From assembly GCA_030704615.1 (NCBI GenBank), contig CM060733.1:28768001-28832000 (forward strand): a DNA stretch of 64,000 nucleotides. Direction: 5' to 3'. Made by a program: the position numbers and the translations under genes. Origin of the DNA: Takakia lepidozioides. Lineage: Eukaryota; Streptophyta; Takakiopsida; Takakiales; Takakiaceae. The first letter of the stretch is position 1. Each line of letters opens with the position of its first letter. Of this stretch, positions 1 through 12,807 are shown piece by piece. The notes under the pieces are model-generated. The model searched no databases and was not told where the DNA came from. It saw nothing but the letters and a program-made list of their open reading frames with translations.

Positions 1-835
1 AGTTAGGCATCCCTCCTCTAAGCTCCTGACGAGATGAATTCAAGGTCGGATGGTGGGATCAGCTGCAACGTATGACTAATATCAGAAATCCTAAGCTAAT
101 CAACTCTATATCTTGGAAGCAGGATCACCCTGTCAAACAGGCTAAGTCCTGGCGGAAGAGGGTAGAAGAGATTTTGAAGGATCTGAATCTTAGTCCGCAA
201 GTCTTTGATCCTGGTGAATAAATTTGACTTAGAGGCTGTAGTGTCCAAAGCCATGTCTGTTGCCAGGAAATTGTCTGATGAAAATTAAGTTAGGCAGAAA
301 ACTTCCCTGAACTTGTTTCCAGTCTGTGACATGGGTGAGGCCATCATGGACGACCTCAAGGGTCTACCCACTCTCGGCACAGGACTGAAATTTAAACGCA
401 GGGCGGGAATCCTACATTTGAACAGCAAACAGATGCAGAGAGGAAAGGGGGATTGCAAATGCCCGTTGCGTGGGCAACCTGAAGACAATATCCACTTTCT
501 GCATTATTGTCCTGGGTACTCTCACCAGAGCGACACCCTCTTGAATTCCATTGGGAATTGTTCCTGTACCTCTATTTACCAACTTTGAAAATCTCGAGGC
601 TCAGCCAAAAGCCCAGGCCCTTTTGGGGTCTAGTTATTGGGCAGATCATAGCAGATTGATGTTTGTGTGAAGGGATTTCTAAAGGATATCTGGAAAACTT
701 GGATCAATTGCTTGTTTCAAGGGGCTGTACTACCGGCGTCAGCCCCTGACAAAGGTAGTTTCTGTCCCTTTGTGTTCGCTCAAACTGGGCGCGAGGTCAA
801 TGGCCACAAGGCTACATTCTCTCTCCTTCTTTGAT
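1..835 (+). mobile_element. LINE (non-LTR retrotransposon) 3' remnant with zinc-knuckle tail
   Basis: Frame-broken coding remnant. Around 360-530 the plus strand reads a cysteine/histidine cluster of the form CxCPLxGxxEDxxHFLHxCPGY, typical of the zinc-binding region after the reverse transcriptase of non-LTR retrotransposons. It is followed at 607-835 by a stretch reading roughly SYWA-H-x(6)-VKGF-x-DIWKT. The same stretch recurs at about 6205-6510 (minus) and 8820-9030 (plus), so it is a dispersed repeat. No reverse transcriptase catalytic core is visible, and the element probably begins left of the window. Class assignment rests on the zinc-knuckle pattern and repetition; the family is not identified. 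Confidence 0.55.
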
Positions 836-1640
836 CCTGGGTAGAATATTTCAGGTGGAATAAAGTGAGTTTTTCCTATGGAATCCTGAAACTGACAAGT
901 AGATACTTGCTACAAAATCATTCTCTGGTTAGGGCCTTGTGGGATTTATTGAGTGCTTATGTGGTGGTTTGAATTTAGGGTTTCAGAACCCTTAACCTGC
1001 AATTTAGTACTCATTTACAAAAGTTGTTTGAGTACAAATGGCGGCTGCCTGAAACTACAGGCAAAGTGTCGGGCACACCACTCACTGAGCTTTACCTTCA
1101 AGAGATTTTCAACAGGGCTGTGGCCAGCAAGGTTTAAGCGCAACCTTGCCTTCATTATGCTGGTCGAGCTCCCTATGCAGTTCCTTTATTGACATGAACA
1201 GGAAGTTACACTTAGCCCTTACATGTGCTTTGCAATTACTTGTTTTTGCGTGAATGGATATGCGCAACGTTGCAGACTGGTCTGCCTCAAACTTACAAGG
1301 TTCTGTGCAATGTCACACCTTTGCTGTTATTCTTGCAATCTTTCACTTGCTTAGATCTGCATTTCGGACAGCGAAATGCAGATCCTTCACCTTCAATGGG
1401 TCTCTAAGCTATATGTGTAAGTTTTCTACAGAGTACATTGGATAGATGATGAAATCACCTACCACATGAGGCAGCCACTGCCTGGTACAACACTCGATGA
1501 CAGCCTCATGTTTCAGTGAGGGAAGTATTTTACGGAAGTAATGTACCCTTGGAATCTGATACCAGAGGGTTTTGAAGACCCGTCTTTGACTTGGATCAAT
1601 CTCAGTTTACAGCCCAGCTGAGTGGTTTCATTTTGAATAC
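836..1640. other. No recognisable gene
   Basis: Only short unmatched ORFs. The stretch lies directly upstream of the oxidosqualene cyclase relic, so first exons of that gene could once have been here, but I could not recognise the conserved N-terminal part of the family. Confidence 0.4.
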
Positions 1641-1662
1641 TGTGTTTGTTTTGTTTTAAGAC

Positions 1663-4600
1663 ATGGCAATACACTGGGCTATGGTGGAAGACTTGGATTT
1701 GTCTCAGTTTCGAGACATGGGATCGTCAGGGAAGTATTTGTGTTCAGTGGCAAGCTATGTTCTGCAGTTTATGAGCTGCAAGTCTGGTCCTCTCCCCTCC
1801 TATGCCTTAGCTGAGCTCTTTCCTTGCCTTTTTTGCACCTCTTTTTGGCCTGCTAGCCACATCAGGAGCTCATTTGTTTTGTGTCAATTTTATTGGCAGA
1901 TAATCACTCTGTCTGTGACAAGATCACTAGGTGCTGTGTTATCCCAAGCACATCAGCATGAGATGCGTCGTTATCTCTACAACCATCAGGCACGTCTGTA
2001 TTCTTCTCTGAGCTGATACATTGCTCTGGGAATATGCTTTGAGAAACTGTTTCAACTTGCTACTTGGGAAGTGAAGAAGCAGGCCAGGCTGGCAGGCAGG
2101 AATTGCATTGAGAGACTGGGGGTCATGGAGGTTTGGGGAGTGTCTGGGCCAGGTAACCCCAGCGATATAGTGAGAAGGGGTGAGAGGGTGTTTCTTCGAG
2201 CTGAGTCACAATGTAACTTGGGGGGATGCAGAACAAGGATGGAGGATGGGGTTTGCATATAGAGGGCCACAGCACCATGTTTGGCTCGGTGCTCAGTTAT
2301 GTCACCTTGCGCCTGCTTGGTGATGGGCCTGACGGTGGTGATTTTAACGCTCTGGAGCGTGGGCGTAGTTGGATCCTGAACCATGGTGGTGCCACCGGGA
2401 TTCCCTCCTGGGGCAAATTTGGCTTTCTGTATGTGCACACTAACTCACTTACTCTTCTCTCACCACCCTCAAAAGAGGAAAATAAATTCCTCTTGAATAA
2501 ACAGTTCCTTCCTACACTTTCTCTGCTGAAAGTTATCTAACAAATGCCAACAAAGTTGAATGCATGCCTCATCTTTCTCGTAATATGAAGTCCTTAAACT
2601 TAAAAGATTGTTTGAAATTTCTTTGTTATGTCTTTTGTGGCTGCAGGTTCTAGGGGTGTTTGAATGGTCAGGCAACAACCCTTTGCCCCCTGAAATCTGG
2701 ATGCTACCCTACTTTCTCCCTATGCATCCAGGTGCACTACCTCTGATCCAACGCAACATGGGTGTTACTCTTTGAAGTAGCATTTGCTGAGAAACATGTG
2801 TATTGTCTGCTCCTATAGGGCAAGCATGTCCTTATCAATCCTCCTGTAGAGGCCATTGCAATATCTGGACTTTTACATGACCTCTTATCCTCTAACAGTT
2901 TGCTTGGAACACTTTCGCTTGGAACTGTAAGATAGAATGGACACATCTTCAATGGATTTAGCTTTTAGAAGGAAATACAAGAATGAAGAACAGAACACCT
3001 ATCCAATATATTCAAGTGGTTGGATGATGACAGGGGTCCATATTGCTGTAGTGTCTGCCTACATGTCTTGCCTACATGAGCTCTTATACTGTTCTCTTTG
3101 GATTCAAGCAATTGTAAAGTGCGTATCGATGTCATATGGACAAATGGAAATACAACATGCAAACAAAGCTTGAGCAACCTTGAACATTGAGGCCTTGACT
3201 GACTTACCTTTATTGATCAAAATCAAAAGAAGCGAGGATGGATGGAGACATCCAAAGGTGCTTTATCCTGACTTAATTACTATTGTAGTGAAATGTCATA
3301 TGCAAGTGGTGAACTTGCTCCCAGGCAAGCATTGCCATTGATAATGAAGCCCCTAACCAATGGAACTGTGGGATCACAGGACGCATGTGGTGTCACTGTC
3401 GAATGGTTTACCTGCCCATGAGCTACATTTACGGGAGTCGGTTCACAGGACCAATTACTGACACGATCAACGCTCTGAGAGAAGAACTTTTTGTGCAGCC
3501 ATACAGCACAATTAACTGGAATAAGGCCCGCAATGAGTGTGCCAAGGTATATTTGCACCTTGAGACCACATTCCTGTCAGTTTGTCCGGCAAGACGAGGG
3601 GTACAAATCCTGGCACATTGAATGATTGCTATCTAAGTTGGATTTAGGAAGACAAGAAGGATAAAGGAGAAAAATTGCAGCATGAAGGTCTACTTTGTCG
3701 CAGAGAATGAAATGAAATGAAATGGTGCTTTATAACGTCCGCGGAAAGCTCGTAGAGCTTATGGGACAAAATGGAAGAAAACATGAGAGAGGAACAAATC
3801 CAGAAGAGGAAGACCACTTCGAGGTTGACATGGGACTGGCCGTCTTTGCATATGTGAGAGACAATGGAAGAAAGAAACTTAATAGCATCCACTGAGGGCC
3901 ACGATGATGACCCATGGAGAGGGCAAAAAAAACAAGGAACTTCATAACATCCACAGTAGCCCAGCAGCTGGGAGGCCAGGGAGGGTAGTCAATCCGCTGT
4001 GCTTGTTGTAACCTTGTGACATAAATCCTGGGCCCAGTTTGGGTGGAATAAGAGGGGTTTCTGAAAGGTGGGCAGAGAGGATGATAAGACATCATACATA
4101 CCGCTGATTTGGTCGGTGCCTGTTTGTAGGAGGACCTGTACTATCCTCATCCATTGATACAGGACATACTATGGGGCACACTGCACAAGTTTGTGGAGCC
4201 TGTGTTGATGCATTGGCCAGGCTCCCTTCTTCGTGCTAAGGCCCTGGCCACAACCATGGAACATATCCACTATGAGGACGAAAACACCTGTTATCTAGAC
4301 ATTGGGCCTGTCAATAAGGTATGTGGGCTGAACCAGACTTGCTATCTGGAGTATTCTGCACTGGCTGATCCAACGAAACAAGGGAGTAGTAATTGAGGAT
4401 GCTTCTTAGCTCCTTGTTCTTGAGTGAAGGTCTTGAACTTCTTTTAGGCACAGGAAATTCGCAAAATGGGGAATCTGCCATTAATTAAGCTGGTCTTCTT
4501 ATCAGTTTTTATCAGAATCATGCAGAAACTGTATGGGGTTGCCTACAGGTCATGAACATGTTGTGCTGTTGGGTGGAGAATCCGAACTCAGAAGCATTGA

Positions 4601-7600
4601 AGCTGCACCTTCCTCGCATCCTTGATTATCTCTGGTTGGCTGAAGATGGCATGAAGATGCAGGTTCGTCTTGGCTTTGACTGGGCATGTCAAGTGGTAAT
4701 GATACCTGTCACTGCTTCATTGCTTGAATGATACAAGGGGATCAATTTAGCAATCTATATGTGTCCAGGAAAGAGGAGACAAATAGGACCCTTAGTTGTT
4801 TGGGGTCTGCCACATCCTTATATGCTTGTCTCTTTTTGTCTCCATTTGGTGGATAGAGTTCATAATCCATATCTGGTAGCATAAGCTTTGTCTCTCCAGA
4901 TGGTCCAGCCGCTAGGAAGAATGATTGTGGTTACAAGCGTAAAACTTGGAGAGAAGTGACCTATATTTATTTGAAGGCGAGGGATTCACTGAGGATGCAT
5001 TTCTTCAACATCTAGATTATTCCGACATTGCCACACTGAAGTTGGGATTGCAGGGAAACAATGGGAGTCAACTTTGGGACACGGCATTTGCGGCGCAAGC
5101 GCTGGCATCGACCAAGCTACACAATGAGTGTGGGACCATGCTTAGGAAGGCTCACTCCTACATTGATAAGTCCCAGGTTCTTCTCTAGCTCTCCTTCACC
5201 ATCTCTTGTACCACGTTACAGTCTAGGATGAGTACCGAACATTTGCAATACATCATTTCAAGCAGGATCAATCAGTAACATCTGGTTGGTGTGTTGCAGT
5301 TCAATCCACCTGCAAGCTGTAAACAGTAAATTCTTTGACGGGAATACAAGTAAGATTATTAGAAGAAAGTGCACATAAAACACGCCCAAATACCTTCATT
5401 ACCGGGATACCTATGTTTCCTATAGTTGTGTTTAGGGTTGAGCTAGGGTGTGAATCACAGCTTTCATCTGCATGTTGTGAAGGTCATGGAAGATCCCCCG
5501 GGAGATTTGGCCCACTGGCACCGCCACATTTCAAAAGGGGCCTTCCCCTTTTCTACCAGAGACCATGGGTGGACCATCTCTGACTGCTCCTGTGAGGGCT
5601 TGAAGGTGGACACATTTCTCTTCCACCATCTTTGTCATGAAAGGTTATGTTCCTTTGATGAGGGTACCCCGAAGAGCTAAGCTTGTTAGCTCAAAAGCAA
5701 TGTTGCCCCATAGTGATAGTGTAGTTCATGGTTCTAATTCATGGAAGGCTGCAGGCAGCCTTGGTGTTGTCAAAGTTACCGCGGGAACTGGTTGGGGACC
5801 CGATCTCAGCAGAGCGTTTGTATGACTGTGTCAACGTCGTTCTGTTCTACCAAGTAATTTCTTCTCTTCAGAGAATTTTCTTCTGAGATCCCCAGACAAA
5901 TGTACTTGTGACTAATAATCATGAATTCTCAATCGTTCATACTGCGCATGGTTATTAAAGCCAGTAGTTATTGCATAGTACCTAACAGGAGGCAGGACCT
6001 CATGGGTTAAGAATTTACTGAATCATGGTAGGTCTGTCAGAATTATTCTTCCTCGTGTATGTAACCTGACTTACCCTCTAAAACTTTCACTGATATGTAT
6101 TCAGTGGGGTGCCTCATATGGTCTTTTGGGTAAAATGGCAGAACAAGGATGGAGGGTCAGCCACCTATGAAAACACCAGATCCTATCCTTGGCTTGAGGT
6201 AAGCTGACAACATGTTGTTTTTACTATGCTCGCCTTCAGCTCCCCAGTAATGTGAAGAATGGGGAGGGAGAGAGAGGGAGAGGAGAGAGCATGTAAGACG
6301 TTTGCCGTAGCCTTGTGGCCATTGACCCCGCCCCCAGTTTGAGAGGAACACAAAGGGACAGAAACTACCTTTGTCAGGGGCTGACGCCAGTAGTATGACT
6401 GACCTTGAAACTTGCAATTGATCCGAGTTTTCCAGATATCGTCTAGAAATCCCTTCACACGAACATCAATCTGCTGTGTGTGATTTGCACAATAACTTGA
6501 CCCCAACTACATGCACTCTCGGAGAGAGTGTGACCAGCATAGCAACTCAAAAGTGCAGATAATTGAAAGCTTGCTGCTTGTGCATGTGGTTGCAGCTAAT
6601 CAATCCCGCCGAAATATTTGGCGACATTGTGATTGACTATTCGTAAGCCATGACCGTCCATTCCCGTTCTGACAGTATTATTGATCTTTGTTGTTAAATG
6701 ATTAGTGGCTAGTTTCAGCACTGCATTCGGATTAAGGAAAGAGGGAAGCACAGAGATGGAGTAAGTAATAACTGAAAACGGTATCAAGGAAGTTTGTTAT
6801 CAATACTTGTTGTGGTTGCTGATTGTTGGTCCACAGATATGTGGAGTGCACAAGTGCCTGTATCCAGTCCTTGGCTGCTTTTGCAAAACAGTATCCGCAG
6901 CACCGGTCTCACGAGATCACTGCTTCCATTGATTGTGCCCGTCAATATATTGAAAGGCAGCAACTGCCGGATGGGTCCTGGTGGGGCCTACTATGCACAA
7001 ATACATTCATTTGGCTGTGCTGGACTTCTTGATTGGGGTTTTAGGCTTCCTCATTCAGTAGCAGGACTGAATCCATCACTAATTACTGTTATGTTCAAAC
7101 GTTCCTCCCGCGGACATGTCTCTTATTTTGACTTGGCTAGACCTGGTAAGTTGGTAAGAGTTCAAACCATATTAGCTGTCTGGTATTCAGTGTTTAATTG
7201 TTTTGGGGACTGACAGCTACATGCTCTCCTTTCACATTCTCGCTTGTTGCTCAGTGCCCTCTCCCTGTTTCCAACTGATGTGAAACTCTTCTACAATGTT
7301 GTTTGTCTATTGATTCCATCGCGACCTCATCTTCTCAGATGTAAGAGTCCTATGATGAAAGCTGCAGGTTCTGTGAAGGTGTTTCCTTAACCATTTTGCA
7401 TGGTTGATCATGATCTTTCAATAACTTAAGGTTACAGCGCAGACAAATTCAAGTGGGGATTGGACTCATCTTACCTTGCTAGAAATTGCATACATCATTG
7501 ATTAACTATCTGTATCACTCCGTGGTCCCTTGGAAAGCAGAGTTTGATCACATCAGAATTCTGTAGTCTGAAAATGAGTCCAACTAAGGTTCATCATGTG

Positions 7601-7800
7601 GGTTTTGGTGCGATGGAAATAGGTATGGCTGCTGGGGAGTTTGTTTCACGTATGCTACATGGTTTGGAGTGTTGGCCTTGATAGCTGCCGGAAAAGAATA
7701 CGAGACATCAATTCACATTCAAAAGGCATGCAGTTTCCTTCTATCTAAGCAGCTTCCGTCTGGAGGCTGGGGAGAGAGCTACCTTTCTTGCCAAGACAAG
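1663..7800 (+). pseudogene. Oxidosqualene cyclase (cycloartenol synthase-like) pseudogene
   Basis: Family role: cyclises 2,3-oxidosqualene to cycloartenol in sterol synthesis at the ER. Recognisable exons: 1900-1989 (RYLYNH), 2231-about 2434 ([10 protein letters not shown]), 2647-2731 ([11 protein letters not shown]), 3380-3546 ([14 protein letters not shown]), 4130-4318, 4549-4662, 5054-5176, 5483-5605 (DHGW then SDCSCE, the catalytic DCTAE-type site with Asp kept), 5755-5853, 6142-6198, 6596-6642, 6837-6980 and 7623-7800 ([14 protein letters not shown]). Most splice sites are GT-AG; the first intron would be GC-AG. Lesions: a probable degenerate exon near 1663-1700 with about 7 nt lost in the HWxGDYGG motif; one nt lost at the SWGKMW position near 2420; no N-terminal exon found; and the last roughly 100 residues (the region after CQDK) are missing before a LINE copy. 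Family call is strong; the pseudogene call is likely but depends on sequence accuracy. Confidence 0.85.
6205..6510 (-). mobile_element. LINE 3'-end copy in a cyclase intron
   Basis: The minus strand repeats the tail seen at 607-835 and 8820-9030, including YCANHTQQIDVRVKGF and DIWKTRINC and the downstream 'cagcccctgacaaaggtag'-type stretch. It sits in the intron between exons 6142-6198 and 6596-6642 and is opposite in strand to the gene, so it arrived after the intron existed. Confidence 0.6.
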
Positions 7801-8819
7801 GTGACCACTTGCATCATTTTGGGTTGAAGTCAGAAATCGCAGCAATGGGATTGATCCAACTCTTCTGCTGTTTCACATTCTCTCTCTCCCTCTCTCATGC
7901 ATCCCAGGGATAGCCAGGCAGGAAGCTACCAGCTACCTCTGGAGCATTAAGTCTCATTGCAATTTTGGCTGTCTCATTCGAAGTTTCATTTCGTCCATAA
8001 TTTCCTTTCTCCTATTCTTCTCTCTCTGTCTCTTGTTGCGCCCAACCTGGTTGCGGGGTCTACGGCCACAAGGCTATGACAAACAACGTCCTATGAGTAC
8101 ATTCTGTCTCGTGGAATGTTTTTTCATGTTATACCTCAGCTCAGCCCAGGAGAGTAATAAACTTGCTGTCTCACCCCCCTCAAGCTTTATTGACAAGCTT
8201 GAACTTTGAAAAGATTCATCGGTTTCTATGGTTTTAGAATTTGTTTGTCCTGTGGTTCTACTTCCGTCCCTTGGGCCGTTTGCTTCCTATGGACATACGA
8301 GGTTTCTTTCTTTGTCTCTTCTTTATCCCTCTCTCGTGAATAAGCCTCTTCATCTTCTGGCCTACTTTGGTGTGGTTTGATGTAGGTTTTCAGTTGTTCC
8401 CATGGGCCTTTGAGGTTCCCCCTGGACTTGGATAAAGCTTCTTTCCAGCCTCTCATGGATGTAATGATGTCCTTTCTTCTCTGTCTCTCATATACACACA
8501 GCCACACTTGTCCCCTATTTCCAGTTAGAGGGGAATTAACTTCAAAATTCCTAGTATGGACTCCAACTCTAAATGACATGATAGTCCTGTAACCTGATTC
8601 GCATCTGGTTGGCTCTCAAACTCACAACATGCTCCAGGAAGGTTAGTATGCTGCAGGACTATGCATGCCCTGGAGGGTGTGAGATAGCGGCATTCATCAA
8701 TCAACTTTATCCCTCTGGTCCCCCATGGACATTATTGTGCTTTTTTTCTTGTTTCTCTTCTCAACATTCATTCTGTTCATTGCATGCCGTATGAGGCCCA
8801 GATCGGAACTCCCCACATC
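7801..8819. other. Region after the truncated cyclase, no gene seen
   Basis: The expected final cyclase exons are absent. Around 8040-8085 there is a short match to the LINE tail (the 'ggccacaaggcta' stretch also found near 808 and 6320). A 117-codon minus ORF at 8226-8579 is rich in charged residues, has no recognisable domain and is not called a gene. Confidence 0.4.
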
Positions 8820-9030
8820 GAGAATTTTTGCGTTCGCAGGGCCTTTGGGGCCTAGTTATTGGGCCAACCACACAGAGCAGATTGATGCTTGTGTAAAGGG
8901 ATTTGTAGAGGATATCTGGAAAACTCGGATCAATTGTCTGTTCCAAGGTAAGTCATGCTACCAGTGCTAGCCCCTGACAAAGGTAGTTTCTGTCCCTTTG
9001 TGTTCCGCTCAAACTGAGCGTGGGGTCACT
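8820..9030 (+). mobile_element. LINE 3'-end copy
   Basis: Reads GPLGPSYWANHTEQIDACV followed by GFVEDIWKTRINC, matching the copies at 607-835 and 6205-6510. The tail 'ctgacaaaggtagtttctg' is shared by all three. It lies just beyond the point where the cyclase gene is cut off, consistent with a 3'-truncating insertion or rearrangement. Confidence 0.6.
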
Positions 9031-9940
9031 CCATCTTCAGTACTTACACGTTGTTGAAAACTGGACTGCATACGTTAGTGTGTCACATATATAATGATTT
9101 CTCAAACCTCCTGACGTTGTTGAAAGTATGAGTTACAACCTGTTCATACACAAAATGCTATGTTTGAAACTGAGGTGCCATAATTTGGCCTCTCATCTGC
9201 CATTACAGTTTTCACAACTTGTGTGGTCGCTTTCACTGCTAGGACATACAGTCTTCTCCTTTCAACCACTGCTCCGAAAGGACTAGCTGATCGAGAGCAG
9301 TGGTTCTGAGCACCTAGCCCCATATTACCGAGCCACAAGCTTCTGTGGCTCTGACCTTCAATTTTTGCACTTTTCAGCAGAACTTAACATACCCATGGAC
9401 GCCAAAAATTTGAGGACATTTTCGTGGTTGTCCCTTCCTGGTGGCAGTCTCTTGCATTCCTAACGATGGCAGGAAAAATATGGGCCACAGCTTGTCATCG
9501 CAGTCCATAAAGATAACAAGTACAATAATAAGTCAGTCTCTTTCCCCTTCCCATTTCGAGGGCAAATCCCTAGAAACACTACTATGTTCCATTGCGTGAC
9601 AGCAAGGAGTATGCAACTGTGTTCATGCATTTAAGCTTGTGATGAAGGAACGCTGCAAAGAGTTACTGTGATAATGAGATTTGATGCCTGTTGAGTGCAC
9701 TGACTGGATGTCATGCACCAGCAACGTCAAGAGTAGGGAGCACCCCCGTGACTGAACAATGACATCTCACAGGCACAAAAGTGGATATAAGCAGGAGTCC
9801 CCTTACAATGGGATTTCATGCAGCCCAGGAACTCACTGCCCAATACCAGTCAAAATATCCTGTGTCCCATCCTCAACTTGGGGCACTTTGACTTAATTCG
9901 CCTACTGTGGGGCAGGCAACCTTGACCTGCCAAAGCTGAA
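9031..9940. other. Intergenic, 3' side of GUX gene
   Basis: No ORF with recognisable content. The part next to 9941 is expected to hold the 3' UTR of the minus-strand GUX gene. Confidence 0.4.
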
Positions 9941-12807
9941 TCAGGTTCCATTGTTGGTTTCAGTCGAGTTCAGGGGTTGCCCCCAGTGCACCAGCATGCT
10001 CTTCCAGTCACAGAATTTTTCTGAGCACTTCTTTAACCTGGAATCCTTTATCTTTATTGCCCAATGCCTGTCTGGGAAGCCAGATGCCTCTGCCTGCCGC
10101 CTGCTGAATTCGAAGCAAGCTTTTGCCAGTGAGGGTAGCCAGCAGTACTGCTGAAGCCTTTTTGGCATGTGGTCATGGATCTGCGATGGATGAAAGTAAT
10201 GTCAATCAGCCTCTGATGGATGTGGATAGAAAACTGACAGTGGCTGCCTTCAGAAGCAATGGGATGCCACTGATCTTTAGTCTGGGAAGAAACCAGTCAT
10301 TCCTTGTATCGTACCTTGAACCACTGGGCGTGTGCAGCATCACTGGCATACATCCGCTGCGAGCCGACATTCCAGTTGCAGTCGTAGTCTCTATAACAAA
10401 GCCAGGGCTTGATTCCCAGGTAATGGAGGACATAGAGAACTGGAGGATTTGCTGCAAACAACCTGTTGCCAGTGAAAAGGTGCAATATTATGAGAACCAG
10501 CCAACTGATAAGGGGTTAGTACTCTACATGCTGAAGAACAGGTATATGAATTACTTGCATCATCCTGCTACTGTTGACCTTGACACAGTCACATCCTCAT
10601 AACTCCGACCCTCTCATACTTTGGTTTCAGTCAATACATTATAATGAACTCTCCACTGCATGTCTCTCGATGAATGGGGCCTCATATACTTACCTCGTTT
10701 TGTACTCGTACTCTGTTTCATTTGACCAAAAATGTTTCAGGAAATTCATTTGCTTGGGAAGCCGGTGCCACCATGGAAAGATTTCATTCAAAAACCCCTG
10801 ATCGCCCCCATTGTATGAGACTATCTCCTCAATTTGATCCATAAAGAGCTGGAAAGTACAGTTTGAAGGCTCTATCACCATCACACCAGAATTGAAGATG
10901 GATCTTGTGTTTCCACTAACCACTATTTCCGGCATGTCGAACAGGAAGTCCAGGTTGCGGAGAACAAGGTTGTCCGCATCAATAAAGATAACCTACATGA
11001 CCAACATTTTGTTTAATGCAATGAACTGAAAGGTGGAGTGAAATGATCAGTTCCACTTGACTACTGCCTCTTTTGCTGTTCTTAGACTATATGGCAGTCA
11101 GTAGGAGAAGAAAGGAGGGAGGGTGTAGCCAGAGATACTTCTGATATAACCAACTACACAGCCTGCAGTTTGAACTTGGAGACAACATTGAATGTATTGA
11201 TGTTATGGAGAAGGAGAGATGACCTTGCTATAGTCCGTAAGCTGCCAAAGTCTCAATTTGCTATAATTCCACTCATTGTAGCTGTCCTTCTCCGCATGGG
11301 GGTTGCGAACTCTTTCTATCTGTCGCACTTGCCATCCAGCATCACTCAATCCCTGTCGGTGCTCAGGTAAGATGTTTTCATCAACCAGCACGATAAGATC
11401 TTGCTTAGAGCCTGTCAGTCGAATGCTACGGGCAACCATGATAGCACCACATGTATAATCAGGTCTGGTGTGAAGGATTGTTGCATATGCATGCCTGTGC
11501 ATATTGGCGACCATTGGTGTTCGTGGTCGATCTGCGTGCAAGAGTACTTGAATGATTTAGGCATGCATATGTGCAGGGACCTTGTGAACATATTCGATAG
11601 CATACCCTGGCCCCAATCACAATCCTTCCAGAGCTTGTTGTGGGGACTCAGCACACATACGAATCCCTAGGTACAATTGCCATAGGACTTGTGATAAGAT
11701 ACATAATCAAACACTTTGCATGCAGCAACCCATATTTTAGAAAAATTAGTACCTTGGCTTGTCAAAGGCACAGAAAGCTCGCATGATCCAACTGGCAATG
11801 CCAGCTGCTTCTGCATTCTCCCAACATCCACTTTGTACAGCCACCCTTGATCTCGTTGCTCCATGAGCTCCCCACAAGTGAAAAGGTTTACAATGGGTCT
11901 ACATTCACTCAGTATCAATACATGCATGCTTTGATTTCCAGTTCGTACTGCAATGCTTGCAGCTCCACGGAGAAGCTGCAGCCGTCCTACATCTCTCAAT
12001 TGCTGAGTACTATCACAGGGTACCCTTACAACCAATGCATCAAGGTCAATCCTCTCTTTAAAAGAGGGCAGCAGAAGCAGAGGACACTTGGGGGTTTCAA
12101 CTTGCTGTTCCTCATCAATCCATTCAGGGTAGAGGTCATTCCACTTCAAACTCTTATTTACTGCCTCTAGTGGAAAAATTACAGGTCTCTTCCTAGCAAA
12201 GAGGTTCCACCTCCATATATCTGCTGGGTCCACGTTGTACAATCCAATCTGCAGTGGTTCACTTTTCATTTTCTGCTTCAGAGGACCTAACAATGCAGCT
12301 CCCTGTGGCCACTCATAACTGCTGCTGCTTGGAGCTTCCACCCAGTGGTTCCGTTCCTTGTATTTGACCTCCTTTTCTGCAAAATATTTGGAATTCCTTC
12401 GAAAACGTTCCTCTCTAGATCTGCCAACCAAAAGGTCCTTCTCAGATTCTTTTTGGCAGCTTTCTTTAGGCAGAACGAACACCCCCTCATGAAGACAAGT
12501 GATTATGACGCGGTAAGTCCTTCTAAGCATCCATATGCAAGGCTTAATGAGTGAACCTGGCCTCACATCTATGACTTCCATTGGCAGGACCGACTGAGGT
12601 CAAGACATGCACATAATTCAATTCCACAGGAACAGAGGGGACCAAACGACGTAGACGCAAAATCACACACCTTTCAATAACCTCAAACTCGCGATGAAAA
12701 TCACCCGGGAACCTGTCCACGAAAACAGCAGGGAATGCTAAGGCACCTACGACAGCCATGATTAAGAGCGCCAGGCCCAGCCTGCTCGCCAGCTGTTTCA
12801 GCTTCAT
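9941..12807 (-). CDS. GUX-type xylan glucuronosyltransferase (GT8 family, PGSIP-like)
   Basis: Family role: adds glucuronic acid to the xylan backbone in the Golgi lumen (GT8). Exons, 5' to 3' on the minus strand: 12807-12682, 12593-11753, 11531-11224, 10992-10694, 10462-10315, 10180-9941. They sum to 1,962 nt (653 residues plus stop), close to Arabidopsis GUX1. A short cytoplasmic head and a membrane anchor (LALLIMAVVGALAFPAVF) fit a type II Golgi protein. Seen in order: DLYPEWIDEE, LPVGSCELS, YATILH, DLIVLVDEN, NEWNYSKLRLWQLTDY, the metal/UDP site FIDAD, FNSGVMVIEP, YNGGDQGFLNE, HYLGIKPWLCYRDYDCNW, and a C-terminal DWKSMLVHWG. All catalytic landmarks are present and no lesion is seen. The first exon boundary (GAG|GTTATT donor) was chosen because it keeps frame; it is the least certain junction. 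Confidence 0.93.

Noticed and set aside
2052-2438. 128-codon minus ORF
   Set aside because: Antisense of a conserved cyclase exon.
8226-8579. 117-codon minus ORF
   Set aside because: Charged composition, no family match, next to LINE debris; not enough support.
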